64,000 nt of DNA, taken from the NCBI GenBank assembly GCA_958296345.1, contig CATQIJ010000002.1:1-64000 (forward strand). The letters are read 5' to 3'. The position numbers and the translations under genes were made by a program. This DNA comes from an uncultured Rhizobiaceae bacterium (GTDB lineage Bacteria > Pseudomonadota > Alphaproteobacteria > Rhizobiales > Rhizobiaceae). The notes beneath the pieces are model-generated. The model ran no database searches. It had not been told where the DNA came from and worked only from the letters and a program-made list of their open reading frames with translations. Below, piece by piece: positions 16,670 through 25,547 of the stretch; positions within the stretch are counted from its first letter, which is position 1; each line of letters starts with the position of its first letter.

Positions 16670-19270
16670 CTATTTTTCTTCAAGTTCTTCTTTAACAGTC
16701 GTTGCTAACTGCTTGAGAGAATAAGGCTTTGGCAGAAATCCAAACCGACCCCTCTCTTTTTCAGGCAAGTTTTTAGCAAAGACTTCCTCAGCATAACCAG
16801 AGACAAAAATAAACTTTAGATCAGGATGAGTTTTGCGAATTTCAGTTAGTAGCGTTGGGCCATCCATTTCAGGCATTACAACATCAGAAACAATAAGGTC
16901 AATTTCGTCGCCATATTCTTCCATAATTTCAAGCGCCTCGACACCGTTGATGGCTTCATGTACTTCATAGCCGCGCGAAATAAGTGCACGCTCTGCAAAT
17001 GCTCTTACCGCATCTTCGTCTTCAACAAGCAGAATGACTGAACTACCCGTTAAGTCTTTTGCTGGCTCTTCTTTTATTGGTTGTGAAGCAATGCTTGCGA
17101 GTTCTTCTATTTCTTCCTTTGTCTGAATATGCCTTGGCAAGAATACGCGGAAGGTCGTTCCTTTACCCACTTCACTGTCAGGATAAATATTACCGCCAGT
17201 CTGTTTTATAATACCGTATACAGTTGAAAGACCAAGGCCTGTCCCCTTGCCTACTTCTTTAGTGGAGAAGAACGGCTCAAATATTTTATCGAGCACTTCC
17301 TTACTCATGCCAGTACCTTCATCCTGAACTTCAATCATCACATATTCAGCAGGTACTAATTCATGATAATTGTGATCTGCACGACTAGTTTCTTCATCCA
17401 CGTTTAGGGTTCTGATTTGCAGCTTGCCTTCACTATTCATGGCGTCGCGTGCATTTACTACCAAGTTTACAATCACCTGCTCAAGCTGCGAAACATCTGC
17501 TTTAATTGGCCACAAATCTCGACCATGCTTTACTTCAAGCTTCACTTTATCTCCAACAAGTCTGTCGAGAAGCATATTCAAGTCAAACAGAACATCAGAC
17601 ATGTGTAGAACCTGCGGGCGCAGTGTTTGTCTTCTTGAGAATGCAAGCAACTGACGCACTAGGCTTGCAGCCCTATTTGCATTTTGTTTGATGTTCATAA
17701 TATCTTGAAATGAAGGGTCAGAAGGCTTGTGGTTGGTTAAAAGCAGGTCTGAAAAGCCAATAATTGCGGTTAGCACATTATTAAAATCATGCGCGATGCC
17801 GCCAGCCAATTGACCAACTGCTTGCATTTTTTGCCCCTTAGCAAATTGATCTTCAAGAACCCTTTGCTCAGTTGTCTCCATAGCATAAATGATAACACGC
17901 TCATCATCGTTGTTATTTGGAGTATCTTGCTCATCAACCTGGGCAACGTGGCTTACATAGAAGCGGACATGGCGCTCATCATCACCATTAATGGATAGAT
18001 CAATTGGGTTGATATCACTGCTGCCCGTAAGTGCGTCATTAAAAATTTCTTTTAATTGCGCAGCGTCTTCTGTCCCAACCATATTAGTGTATTGTATACC
18101 ACCAGCACTACCTTGTGCTTCTATTACTTCAGCAAACATACGCTGGAAAGGTGCGTTTGTTCTAACGATTTCACCGTTACTATTAACACCAGCAATGGCA
18201 ACAGGTGTTGAATTGAAGAATCGTGTAAAACGAATTTCCGCGTCTCTTAACGCATCGCTATCACCGGCCGTTGCAGATCGGTTAATCACAAGTGTTCTTG
18301 TCGAGCCTGGCGCACCATCAGAAGCTTCTGGAATTCTATGATAAAGCCTGACGGGCAAAAGCTTGCCGTCGCTTTTTTTCATATCAAGGTCTAAAACGCT
18401 TGTCTGAGATTTTGTAGTTTCGCTCTGCAGCGAAGAAAACAGCGCAAGATTATCACCCGATATAATGTCTTGCATATTAATTGAACCTGGCTCAAAGCGG
18501 GTTAAATCCATGCCTAACCAGTCTGCCAGCGTTGCATTGATATAAACTAATACGCCATTATTATCGCCTGCCATGAAACCTGCAGGCGCGTGGTCGAGAT
18601 AATGGATCGCATCTTGCAACTCTTGAAATGTATTTTCCTGGTTTTGGCGATCACCTGTCACATCTGACACTTGCCAAACAGTTACTGGCTTATCATCTGT
18701 TGGATTTACCATGCCACGAGAACGCAGCCGGAACCATCTAGCGCCTTCTTGTGAGTTGTTAAGACCTGATTTCAGCCTAATTTCCTCAGTACTTGCGATG
18801 CCTTTTTTTGAAGCACTAGCCATCTTATAAATAACTTCATTAGCCTCAGGGCGTTTTGAAAAAACAGCCTCAACACTTGCAATTTCATCTGGCTTTTTTG
18901 CACCTAAAAGCTCAGCATAAGATTCATTTGCGAAAATAACGCGGCCATCGCTGTCTGATACAACAATAGATGTGTCCATAGTACCAACAAGACTTCGGGA
19001 AAAATCATCAGCCTTTTTTGCTGAAGTTAGTTGCATGATGCCCAACAGTATCGCGAATATAAAAAACACACCTATGCTGGCAAAAATGCCTAATATTGCT
19101 AGAAAGAATGGCTCACCAAGCTTGTCAGGGCCAAAATAGGCTAGAAGTGAAACACCAATAACTAAAAACACGCCAAATAAAAGAAATCTACCAGCACCTG
19201 CGGTAGAATTAATTTCATTTATGGCTGGCTTACGGTCATCTGTATTTTTTACGTGCTTATTGCCCGTCAT
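16670..19270 (-). CDS. cckA: Hybrid histidine kinase CckA
   Basis: Cell-cycle phosphorelay kinase that feeds CtrA through ChpT. The 866 residues have two membrane segments (about 29-47 and 54-80), three PAS-type domains (about 93-205, 220-330 and 342-465), a HisKA domain with His494 in GGIAHDFNNVLT, an HATPase domain (NARDAMN, DEGTGM, GTGLGLSTVYG) and a receiver domain whose phospho-acceptor is Asp796 (IVSDVVMPEMDG). This architecture and the GGIAHDFNN motif match CckA of Hyphomicrobiales. It sits head-to-head with the fliO-like gene. Confidence 0.95.
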   Translation of the reverse strand: MTGNKHVKNTDDRKPAINEINSTAGAGRFLLFGVFLVIGVSLLAYFGPDKLGEPFFLAILGIFASIGVFFIFAILLGIMQLTSAKKADDFSRSLVGTMDTSIVVSDSDGRVIFANESYAELLGAKKPDEIASVEAVFSKRPEANEVIYKMASASKKGIASTEEIRLKSGLNNSQEGARWFRLRSRGMVNPTDDKPVTVWQVSDVTGDRQNQENTFQELQDAIHYLDHAPAGFMAGDNNGVLVYINATLADWLGMDLTRFEPGSINMQDIISGDNLALFSSLQSETTKSQTSVLDLDMKKSDGKLLPVRLYHRIPEASDGAPGSTRTLVINRSATAGDSDALRDAEIRFTRFFNSTPVAIAGVNSNGEIVRTNAPFQRMFAEVIEAQGSAGGIQYTNMVGTEDAAQLKEIFNDALTGSSDINPIDLSINGDDERHVRFYVSHVAQVDEQDTPNNNDDERVIIYAMETTEQRVLEDQFAKGQKMQAVGQLAGGIAHDFNNVLTAIIGFSDLLLTNHKPSDPSFQDIMNIKQNANRAASLVRQLLAFSRRQTLRPQVLHMSDVLFDLNMLLDRLVGDKVKLEVKHGRDLWPIKADVSQLEQVIVNLVVNARDAMNSEGKLQIRTLNVDEETSRADHNYHELVPAEYVMIEVQDEGTGMSKEVLDKIFEPFFSTKEVGKGTGLGLSTVYGIIKQTGGNIYPDSEVGKGTTFRVFLPRHIQTKEEIEELASIASQPIKEEPAKDLTGSSVILLVEDEDAVRAFAERALISRGYEVHEAINGVEALEIMEEYGDEIDLIVSDVVMPEMDGPTLLTEIRKTHPDLKFIFVSGYAEEVFAKNLPEKERGRFGFLPKPYSLKQLATTVKEELEEK

Positions 19271-19506
19271 AGATTTTTACCCACCAAGTACCGATTCGTA
19301 CCAATCATAGTATCAGTTTAGCGTATTAGTCTGAACCCAAGTCTCGCCATATTGATATAAAATAACACTTCTGGTAATTATACTAGTCAGTGTGGGTAGA
19401 AAATTGAATTTTAGCAAGTATAAGAGACTTGACTAATAACTCATAATTAAAGATGCGGTTTTGGGCTTTAGCCCATATTTGGCCTTGTGCCACAGGAGTA
19501 AAGAGT

Positions 19507-20394
19507 ATGGAGTGGTTTAATAATTTAATAAGCGGGGAAAATGGGTCGGCAATTAATCTAGTGCTCATAACGCTGGCAATTGCTTTCTTGTTAATTGTTA
19601 TTGTTTGGGTTTTCCGCAAAATAACAGGAACGGCAGCTAGGCGCGCCATGAGAAGCCGTGTTCCTCGCCTTTCGATAACAGATTCAACAACAGTTGATGA
19701 TAAACGCTACCTAGTTATGGTCCGTCGCGATAATGTTGAACATTTACTTCTCATCGGTGGTGCAAATGATTTAGTCGTTGAAAAAAACATCGTGCGAGCA
19801 CAGACATCACAAAAACCAGCGTCAACTCAACAAACAGCGCCTTCTGCTAAATCAGAAGATGTCATTGAAGAAGAAAAACCAGCAATTACAGCACCAGTTG
19901 CGAGTGCGGCAGCACTTGGCACAACTGGAATAGCAGCTGCAACCGCAATTACGTCAAGCGCAACGGATACTGTTTCAGAAGCTGCTTCTAACGCTAGCGA
20001 CTTCATTGCAGACACAACCAGTGACATTACAGAATCTATTTCAGATACCGCAACAGTTGCAGCAGCAAGCGCTGCAGAACAAAGTTCAGAAGCGATTGAT
20101 ACCGCTGTTGAAGCTGTTTCTTTAGACATAGAACCAGAAATTGATGTTCCGGAGATAGATATTCCAGAGTTAATTGAACCTGTTGTCGAATCAGTTGAAA
20201 TGCCAGAAGCTGATTTGGAGAGTACAATATCTGCTCAACTTGATGATGCTTTGTCAGGTGACGCTCTAAAAATTGACGTTTCCGAAATGCCTGAAGCTGA
20301 AGCAGAAACTGTTGCATCAATTGATAGTGGCGATGATGAAATGCAGCGTTTATTAAATGAGCTCTCTGGTGAAGTTAAAGAACCTGCTCAATAA
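19507..20394 (+). CDS. FliO-like membrane protein
   Basis: A 295-residue protein with one membrane segment near the N-terminus (about 18-37) followed by a basic stretch and a short FliO-like beta domain (DDKRYLVMVRRDNVEHLLLIGG), then a long, acidic, low-complexity tail rich in Ala, Ser, Asp and Glu. FliO helps assemble the flagellar export gate, but non-flagellar FliO-like proteins occur next to cckA in this group, and no flagellar genes are present here. The ATG at 19507 has AGGAG eight bases upstream; a longer frame from 19453 lacks a site. Confidence 0.7.
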   Translation: MEWFNNLISGENGSAINLVLITLAIAFLLIVIVWVFRKITGTAARRAMRSRVPRLSITDSTTVDDKRYLVMVRRDNVEHLLLIGGANDLVVEKNIVRAQTSQKPASTQQTAPSAKSEDVIEEEKPAITAPVASAAALGTTGIAAATAITSSATDTVSEAASNASDFIADTTSDITESISDTATVAAASAAEQSSEAIDTAVEAVSLDIEPEIDVPEIDIPELIEPVVESVEMPEADLESTISAQLDDALSGDALKIDVSEMPEAEAETVASIDSGDDEMQRLLNELSGEVKEPAQ

Positions 20395-20440
20395 GTCTTA
20401 TTTACAAAAGCTTGAAATTTTCCAGTACCAAAAACATAAA

Positions 20441-20463
20441 AACCGCCTATTGGCGGTTTTTTT
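20441..20463. terminator. Bidirectional terminator between fliO-like gene and dksA
   Basis: Seven-base stem (AACCGCC at 20441-20447 and GGCGGTT at 20452-20458) followed by a T run on the plus strand, and preceded by an A-rich stretch that serves the opposite strand. Confidence 0.85.
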
Positions 20464-20493
20464 AAACTCAAAATCTGGACTCTATTTAGTTTT

Positions 20494-20913
20494 TTAGTCG
20501 TCACGATATACTTTTTCGCGGCGCTCATGGGCTTCTTGAGCTTCGATTGATAGGGTGGCTATTGGTCTAGCATCTAAGCGTTTCAAGCTAATTGGCTCGC
20601 CTGTATCCTCACAATATCCATAAGTACCATCCTCAATACGGCTAAGAGCCTGGTCAATTTTCTTTACTAATTTACGCTGGCGATCTCTTGCGCGTAATTC
20701 AATAGAGCGATCAGTTTCAGAAGATGCTCTATCATTTGCATCAGGCATTTTATCGCTTTCACCTTGAAGCACAGCAATAGTGGATTTTGATTCACGAAGA
20801 ATATCAGCCTTCCACTCCTCAAGCTTATGCTTGAAGTAAGCTTTTTGCATGTCGCTCATGAAAAGCTCATCATCACTTGGACGATAATCTATATCGAGTT
20901 CTACAATACCCAT
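20494..20913 (-). CDS. dksA: RNA polymerase-binding transcription factor DksA (one-cysteine form)
   Basis: Binds the RNA polymerase secondary channel and potentiates ppGpp. The 139-residue product has the coiled coil (about 20-95) and the degenerate finger GYCEDTGEPISLKRLDARPIAT. Of the four zinc-ligand cysteines of E. coli DksA only the first is kept; the others read Thr, Ser and Ala. Such zinc-independent forms are known in alphaproteobacteria. Start: ATG at 20913, with a near-perfect AGGAGG site; the frame opens further upstream but without a better site. Confidence 0.95.
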   Translation of the reverse strand: MGIVELDIDYRPSDDELFMSDMQKAYFKHKLEEWKADILRESKSTIAVLQGESDKMPDANDRASSETDRSIELRARDRQRKLVKKIDQALSRIEDGTYGYCEDTGEPISLKRLDARPIATLSIEAQEAHERREKVYRDD

Positions 20914-21080
20914 GAAAAACCTCCTGCTAAAATCTAAACAACTTTTACGGTTGTAAAGGATGACCTTTGAGCGGTATATAGACTGCGGCTTGAAAACACT
21001 CAAGATGAAAAGACAGTTCACAACAAAAGTTTATCAGATTGCATATCTTCAGCAGCAATCTTTAACGATTGGAAATATAG

Positions 21081-21590
21081 ATGCTACGCCTGTATATTAT
21101 GCGACATGCCAAATCTTCTTGGGCGATTCCTGGTGCTCGAGACTTTGACAGAGAACTTAATGACAAAGGATTGCAAGACCTAACTAAAATATCTAAATAT
21201 ATGAAAAAAGAAGGCATTTCTCCTGAAGCGATATTATGCTCCAGTGCTATTCGTACACGTCAAACACTAGATTCTATCGTTTCTACTTTTGATAAAAAAC
21301 CAGAAACCATCTATACAGAGCGCTTATATTCAAGTGGCGTCTCAGAATATATTGAAATTATAAATTCTATCCAAGGCGCTAAATCTCTAATGATTATCGG
21401 ACACAATCCTATGTGTGGATCGCTAGCAATCAGTCTACCTCGCTCTGGCCCGCCTGATGAACTCGAGAAAATCGCTTATAAATACCCAACTGCTGCTATA
21501 TCTATTATTGATTTTGATGTCGAAAGCTGGGAGGAAGTAACCAAAGCAAGCGGTTGTTTAGAAAAATCAATTTTTCCTTCAGAAATATAA
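21081..21590 (+). CDS. SixA-type phosphohistidine phosphatase family protein
   Basis: A 169-residue histidine phosphatase. The catalytic RHAKSSW motif lies at residues 8-14, a second arginine in SSAIRTRQT and the IIGHNPM histidine complete the active site. SixA dephosphorylates histidine phosphotransfer domains, and its position close to the cckA phosphorelay gene would fit, but the family also includes other small phosphatases. It diverges from dksA. Confidence 0.85.
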   Translation: MLRLYIMRHAKSSWAIPGARDFDRELNDKGLQDLTKISKYMKKEGISPEAILCSSAIRTRQTLDSIVSTFDKKPETIYTERLYSSGVSEYIEIINSIQGAKSLMIIGHNPMCGSLAISLPRSGPPDELEKIAYKYPTAAISIIDFDVESWEEVTKASGCLEKSIFPSEI

Positions 21591-21664
21591 TGCCCATCAC
21601 AATTAATGAACGGTTGATTAACCATTTTAGGTGATATTCAGACATCTAATGTAAAGGTTCTGTT

Positions 21665-22186
21665 ATGCGTTTTGTTTCTCTCATTCTTTCTACTTTTATA
21701 TCTATTATCATAAGCACTTCAGCTTTTGCATCTGATATTAAATTCTTTAAAGGCATCGAAGGGAAATGGTCTGGGCCTGGCGAAATCGTTGCTGGCAAAT
21801 ACAAAGGCACGAAATACATTTGCACATTTGATGGCACAAATCCTAAAAAGGGCCATGGCATGATCATTGATGGCTCTTGTCGTGTTGGTGTATTTTCTCA
21901 AAAAATGACTGCTCACATTACTAAAAAAGGTAAAAATTATAAAGGCGCGTTTCTTGATGGTGCTAAAGGCGATGGCATGGACGTTACTGGCGGTCGTTAC
22001 ACAAGAAATCGAATCATTGTTGATATTATTCGTAACAACCTAAAAGGTATTATGGTTGTGAATTTGAGTGATAAAAATCAAATGAAAGCAGCAATCTCTG
22101 TTCGTCACAATAAAAAGCTTGTTCCTGTTATTGGCATGAACCTAAAGCGTATAGATACAGGAACAGTTACAAGCTCTATAAAATAA
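21665..22186 (+). CDS. Secreted protein of unknown function
   Basis: The 173 residues start with a clear Sec signal peptide (about 1-22, cleavage near SAFA/SD). The mature part begins with FFKGIEGKWSGPGEIVAGKYKG, suggesting a small beta-barrel, with repeated glycine turns and a basic composition. I do not recognise a family. It overlaps the end of folK by 11 bases in the convergent direction. Confidence 0.7.
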   Translation: MRFVSLILSTFISIIISTSAFASDIKFFKGIEGKWSGPGEIVAGKYKGTKYICTFDGTNPKKGHGMIIDGSCRVGVFSQKMTAHITKKGKNYKGAFLDGAKGDGMDVTGGRYTRNRIIVDIIRNNLKGIMVVNLSDKNQMKAAISVRHNKKLVPVIGMNLKRIDTGTVTSSIK

Positions 22187-22676
22187 GCTTAAGCTCTGTT
22201 TTTTGAATATCGCTTGTATCAAGCGTTTCAAGCCACTGCGAAATCGACTTTCCCTTTAGCATCAAATTTGGTGCTATATCAGCCATTGGCAACAGAACAA
22301 AGCCACGTTCTTGCATTCTGGGGTGAGGAACTTGCAATTCCGCTGTATCGATTCTTTCGCCACTGTAAATTAAAACATCAAGGTCAATTGTTCTTGGGCC
22401 CCAGCGAACGTCCCTTACTCGATTTAAGCTTTTTTCTGCAGCAAGACACTCAGTTAGTAGTTCTTGGCCTGTCAGGGTGGTCTCTACCCCTACACAAGCG
22501 TTTAAGAACCAGTCTTGATCCTCCACACCCCAAGGCGGCGTTTTATAAACACTGGAGGTAGATATTACTGAAATCTGCTTATGACTGTCGAGCGTGCGCA
22601 AAGCTGACTGCATGCTGGCGAAGACATCCCCAACATTTCCGCCTAATCCAATGAATGCAGTTACGGTTTTAGCCAT
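22176..22676 (-). CDS. folK: 2-amino-4-hydroxy-6-hydroxymethyldihydropteridine pyrophosphokinase
   Basis: Folate synthesis enzyme that pyrophosphorylates hydroxymethyldihydropterin. The 166 residues show FIGLGGNVGD (7-16), the RxRWGPRTIDLDVL signature (about 92-106) and PHPRMQERGFVLLP (about 117-130). It overlaps folB by eight bases and forms the last gene of folP-folB-folK. Confidence 0.96.
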   Translation of the reverse strand: MAKTVTAFIGLGGNVGDVFASMQSALRTLDSHKQISVISTSSVYKTPPWGVEDQDWFLNACVGVETTLTGQELLTECLAAEKSLNRVRDVRWGPRTIDLDVLIYSGERIDTAELQVPHPRMQERGFVLLPMADIAPNLMLKGKSISQWLETLDTSDIQKTELKLIL

Positions 22677-23040
22677 TTGGTTTGTGGTTTAGTGTAACTT
22701 CAACATGATCCAAAACGCCCTGCACTGGTGCATTAGGTTTTCTAATTGTCACTTCAGCATTTTCGATCATAGGGAATTTTTTACAAAGCGCTTTAGCTGT
22801 TTCTAGCGCTAATGATTCAATCAAAAAACGACGCTTTCCTAAGATGATGCTCTCGATAACTTGGAAAGCAGTTCCATAATCAACCGTACCTTCAATCTCA
22901 TCTTCTGTGAGCGCATTGCCCCCATCAACATCTAAGATAGCATCCACAAAGAAACGCTGCCCCAGAGTTTCCTCTTCGTTATAAACACCATGACGGGCAA
23001 AAAATGCGCAGTTCTTGAGCGTGATTTTATATTTTGACAT
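22669..23040 (-). CDS. folB: Dihydroneopterin aldolase
   Basis: Produces hydroxymethyldihydropterin in folate synthesis. The 123-residue product is of normal length and shows FFARHGVYNEEETLGQRF with the substrate-binding glutamate, VDYG and a C-terminal EVTIRKPNAPVQG stretch with the catalytic lysine. It starts two bases after the folP stop and overlaps folK. Confidence 0.95.
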   Translation of the reverse strand: MSKYKITLKNCAFFARHGVYNEEETLGQRFFVDAILDVDGGNALTEDEIEGTVDYGTAFQVIESIILGKRRFLIESLALETAKALCKKFPMIENAEVTIRKPNAPVQGVLDHVEVTLNHKPNG

Positions 23041-23042
23041 TT

Positions 23043-23891
23043 TTAATCCTGTCTTGAGGCAATAATTGCATCTGCCATAGCTAACGCTTGTATATTTGTT
23101 GCCACATCATGCACGCGAAATACTTGTGCACCTTTCATGCGAGCGACGACGCTAGTCGCCGCTGTGCCAATATCGCGATTGTCAGCATCTTGTCCAGTAA
23201 AATGCCCAATAAAGCGCTTTCTCGACGTTCCCACCAGTAGTGGATAGCCTAAAGTGTGTAGTTCTTCGAAACGAGCAAGAAGTTCAATGTTTTCATGATT
23301 GTCTTTAGCAAACCCGAATCCAGGATCAAGAACTATTTGACTACCTTCAACTCCTTGGAGTTTCATATTCTTCAAAGATTGCTCAAGAAAAGCAAATTGA
23401 TCTTTAATAACATAACTTTGCTTTGTGCGCTCTCGGCCAGTATGCATGGCGCAACAACCAGCTTTAAAATTTACAGCAATGCTGGCTAAATCTGGGTCTT
23501 TTTGAAATCCCCAAACATCGTTGATGATATGCGCACCAGCCTCAATCGCAATTTTCGCTGTGCTTGCTCTATAAGTATCAATTGACAAGATAACGTTGGT
23601 TTTATCACTCAGAGCTTGAAGAACTGGGAGCACCCTATCCTGCTCTTCTTGAGCCGAGACAGGTTCTGCACCTGGCCTAGTTGATTCACCACCAATATCA
23701 ATGATTGTTGCGCCATCATTTATCATTTTAATTGCTTGCTCAACAGAAGCATCAACATCGACAAACTTGCCACCATCAGAGAACGAATCTGGTGTGACGT
23801 TTAAAATTCCCATGACAATTGCCTTAGGGCCAAGCTCAAGACTGCGACTATGCGCTAATCGCCAAGTGTGAGGTTTATAAAAACAATTCAT
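23043..23891 (-). CDS. folP: Dihydropteroate synthase
   Basis: Joins hydroxymethyldihydropterin pyrophosphate to p-aminobenzoate; the target of sulfonamides. The 282-residue TIM barrel has the pterin motifs ILNVTPDSFSDGG and IDIGGESTRPGA, DPGFGFAK and GTSRKRFIG, in order. First gene of the folate operon, whose leader runs back into the structured region near 24000. Confidence 0.97.
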   Translation of the reverse strand: MNCFYKPHTWRLAHSRSLELGPKAIVMGILNVTPDSFSDGGKFVDVDASVEQAIKMINDGATIIDIGGESTRPGAEPVSAQEEQDRVLPVLQALSDKTNVILSIDTYRASTAKIAIEAGAHIINDVWGFQKDPDLASIAVNFKAGCCAMHTGRERTKQSYVIKDQFAFLEQSLKNMKLQGVEGSQIVLDPGFGFAKDNHENIELLARFEELHTLGYPLLVGTSRKRFIGHFTGQDADNRDIGTAATSVVARMKGAQVFRVHDVATNIQALAMADAIIASRQD

Positions 23892-23981
23892 GCGCTTAGC
23901 TTACCATTTTACTTTGCTAAATGGCTATAATTAATGGCAGCAATCCTAAGATACGATTATTGGCAAATATCACTTTACTTA

Positions 23982-24095
23982 ACGCAAGATTCTGTCTATT
24001 TAGATTTTGCGTAGTTACTTACGGGGCAAGTAAGTGATCACGATGCGACTAGCTTACCCCCCAGCCTATCAGATGGGCTAGTCGCTTTTATTTAT
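23982..24095 (+). ncRNA. Candidate small structured RNA with three hairpins and terminator
   Basis: Three consecutive inverted repeats lie between the divergent folP start and the tadG-like stop: 23982-24012 (ACGCAAGAT with ATTTTGCGT), 24015-24033 (TTACTT with AAGTAA around a GGGG loop) and 24045-24085 (a perfect nine-base GCGACTAGC/GCTAGTCGC stem with a CCCCCC run in the loop), followed by TTTTATTTATTTTT. The T-rich end favours transcription on the plus strand. The C run could pair with the G run or with Shine-Dalgarno sequences, as in the CU-rich loops of rhizobial small RNAs. The promoter is not obvious. Alternatively the region is part of the folP leader read on the minus strand. Confidence 0.4.
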
Positions 24096-24146
24096 TTTTC
24101 TAAAATTTTAATGTTGTAACCATCTACTGCAGAAAAACGCCTAGTT

Positions 24147-25397
24147 TTATTTAGATAGAATAACATTATCACTACCTTTTAACCCTTCAGGTACAGGCAC
24201 ATCAGTCGCTTCATAATCAGAGTTTAGATATAAAGTTGGACCTTCTTTTAATTCTATCCTACGAGCGATAATCGCAGTATAAGCTGCTTTGTCTGCTATT
24301 GGACCTTCTGAATCAATTTTTAGTGTCCCATTGGGTAGATAAATTGTCCCGAGTAAAAGCCTTGCATTATCACTAGTAATTTCATGCTTCTCAATTTTTG
24401 AAGCAGATGGGTCTTCAAACATTAGCAAGCCTGCTAATAATCCATCTTTAGGTGCGGTAAGGTTTATTGTTGTTCGTTTTTTAAAGACCAATTTTGCTTT
24501 GTTACCAGATAAGAAAAAACCAACATTCTCACCCTCAAAGACAGCATCATCAGTTACTTCAAGTTTATCGCCATTAATGATATAAATACCAGGATTAAGA
24601 AACACTTTAGCGGTCTTTTTAACTTTTAGCCCTTTACAATAGGTACCTGGATTAAGTGTATGAATACCGCTTTTAACTTCAAACTTTGTATAATCACAGC
24701 CCCCAACAGTAGGTGTTTGTCTATTCTCTAATGGATCAGTTATTGCAGGACAGTCTGTAATAGGCTCAGGAGTAAAAGAGGCTTTCTTTGCTCCTTTTAT
24801 TCCACCTGCTGAACACGTAACTCCTGAAACAATACTTGCGTTATCTTCAACTTTAACAGCATCTTTGTTTGATGAGTTTGCATATATTCCACAACCAGCC
24901 GCTTCAAGTGAAGCTTTTTTTGTCAGGTGAATAGTGTCTTTTTCTTTTGTATCCAAACCAATCATACAAATCTTGCCACTGCCTGCCAGGTTTGCAGTTG
25001 CTGAAACTTTTATAGGTAAAACATTGCTACCGATATATTGAAGCAAGAATGGCTTCCAATAATAAGCAAGATCAACAGTTATACTTTGCCTGTCATCTGA
25101 AATTGTTGTTTTTGTATCAAGAGAATTTTTACCGCTTTCTAATGATACATGTTGAGAAACATATGACAGAACGTAAGTCTTTGCGATATCTTTAACAATA
25201 TCCGTTTGACTATTAGAAAGGCCTAATTCTTTCGCGCTTGAAAGTGCTGCAGCATCTGCTGCATTTTGCAAGATAGTTTCGGATTGATAGATGATACTAT
25301 AGTCAACAGCCACACCAGCAGTAGCAAAGAGTGGCACAGCCATAATTGCAACACTTAGGGCTACATTTCCACTAACGTCCTTGAGAAAGTTCTTCAT
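24147..25397 (-). CDS. TadE/TadG-like pilus-assembly protein
   Basis: The 416 residues begin with the TadE/TadG N-terminal signature: a short basic segment followed by GNVALSVAIMAVPLFATAGVAVDYS as the membrane helix, with the alanine-rich ILQNAADAAALSSAKEL stretch next. The rest is predicted periplasmic, cysteine-containing and beta-helix-like, with repeated K/D/E-rich strands such as KVEDNASIVSG and KLEVTDDAVFEG. No Tad secretion machinery (tadA, rcpC) is in the window; an orphan Flp pilin lies 7 kb away. It may have a structural role unrelated to pili. Confidence 0.8.
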   Translation of the reverse strand: MKNFLKDVSGNVALSVAIMAVPLFATAGVAVDYSIIYQSETILQNAADAAALSSAKELGLSNSQTDIVKDIAKTYVLSYVSQHVSLESGKNSLDTKTTISDDRQSITVDLAYYWKPFLLQYIGSNVLPIKVSATANLAGSGKICMIGLDTKEKDTIHLTKKASLEAAGCGIYANSSNKDAVKVEDNASIVSGVTCSAGGIKGAKKASFTPEPITDCPAITDPLENRQTPTVGGCDYTKFEVKSGIHTLNPGTYCKGLKVKKTAKVFLNPGIYIINGDKLEVTDDAVFEGENVGFFLSGNKAKLVFKKRTTINLTAPKDGLLAGLLMFEDPSASKIEKHEITSDNARLLLGTIYLPNGTLKIDSEGPIADKAAYTAIIARRIELKEGPTLYLNSDYEATDVPVPEGLKGSDNVILSK

Positions 25398-25547
25398 AAA
25401 ATCGCAGCCATACCTATTTATAATGTAAGATATCGCCTAAAAAGCTTAAGATAGAGTATATTACGGTCGTGAATATTAAATACCTACATTTACAAACGTT
25501 TAGTTCTATTGCTGACAGTGTCTATTAAAGTGAAATAAAAATATGCT

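Noticed and set aside
22214-22561. 115-residue plus-strand frame inside folK
   Set aside because: Lies wholly antisense to a well-conserved gene and shows no domain.
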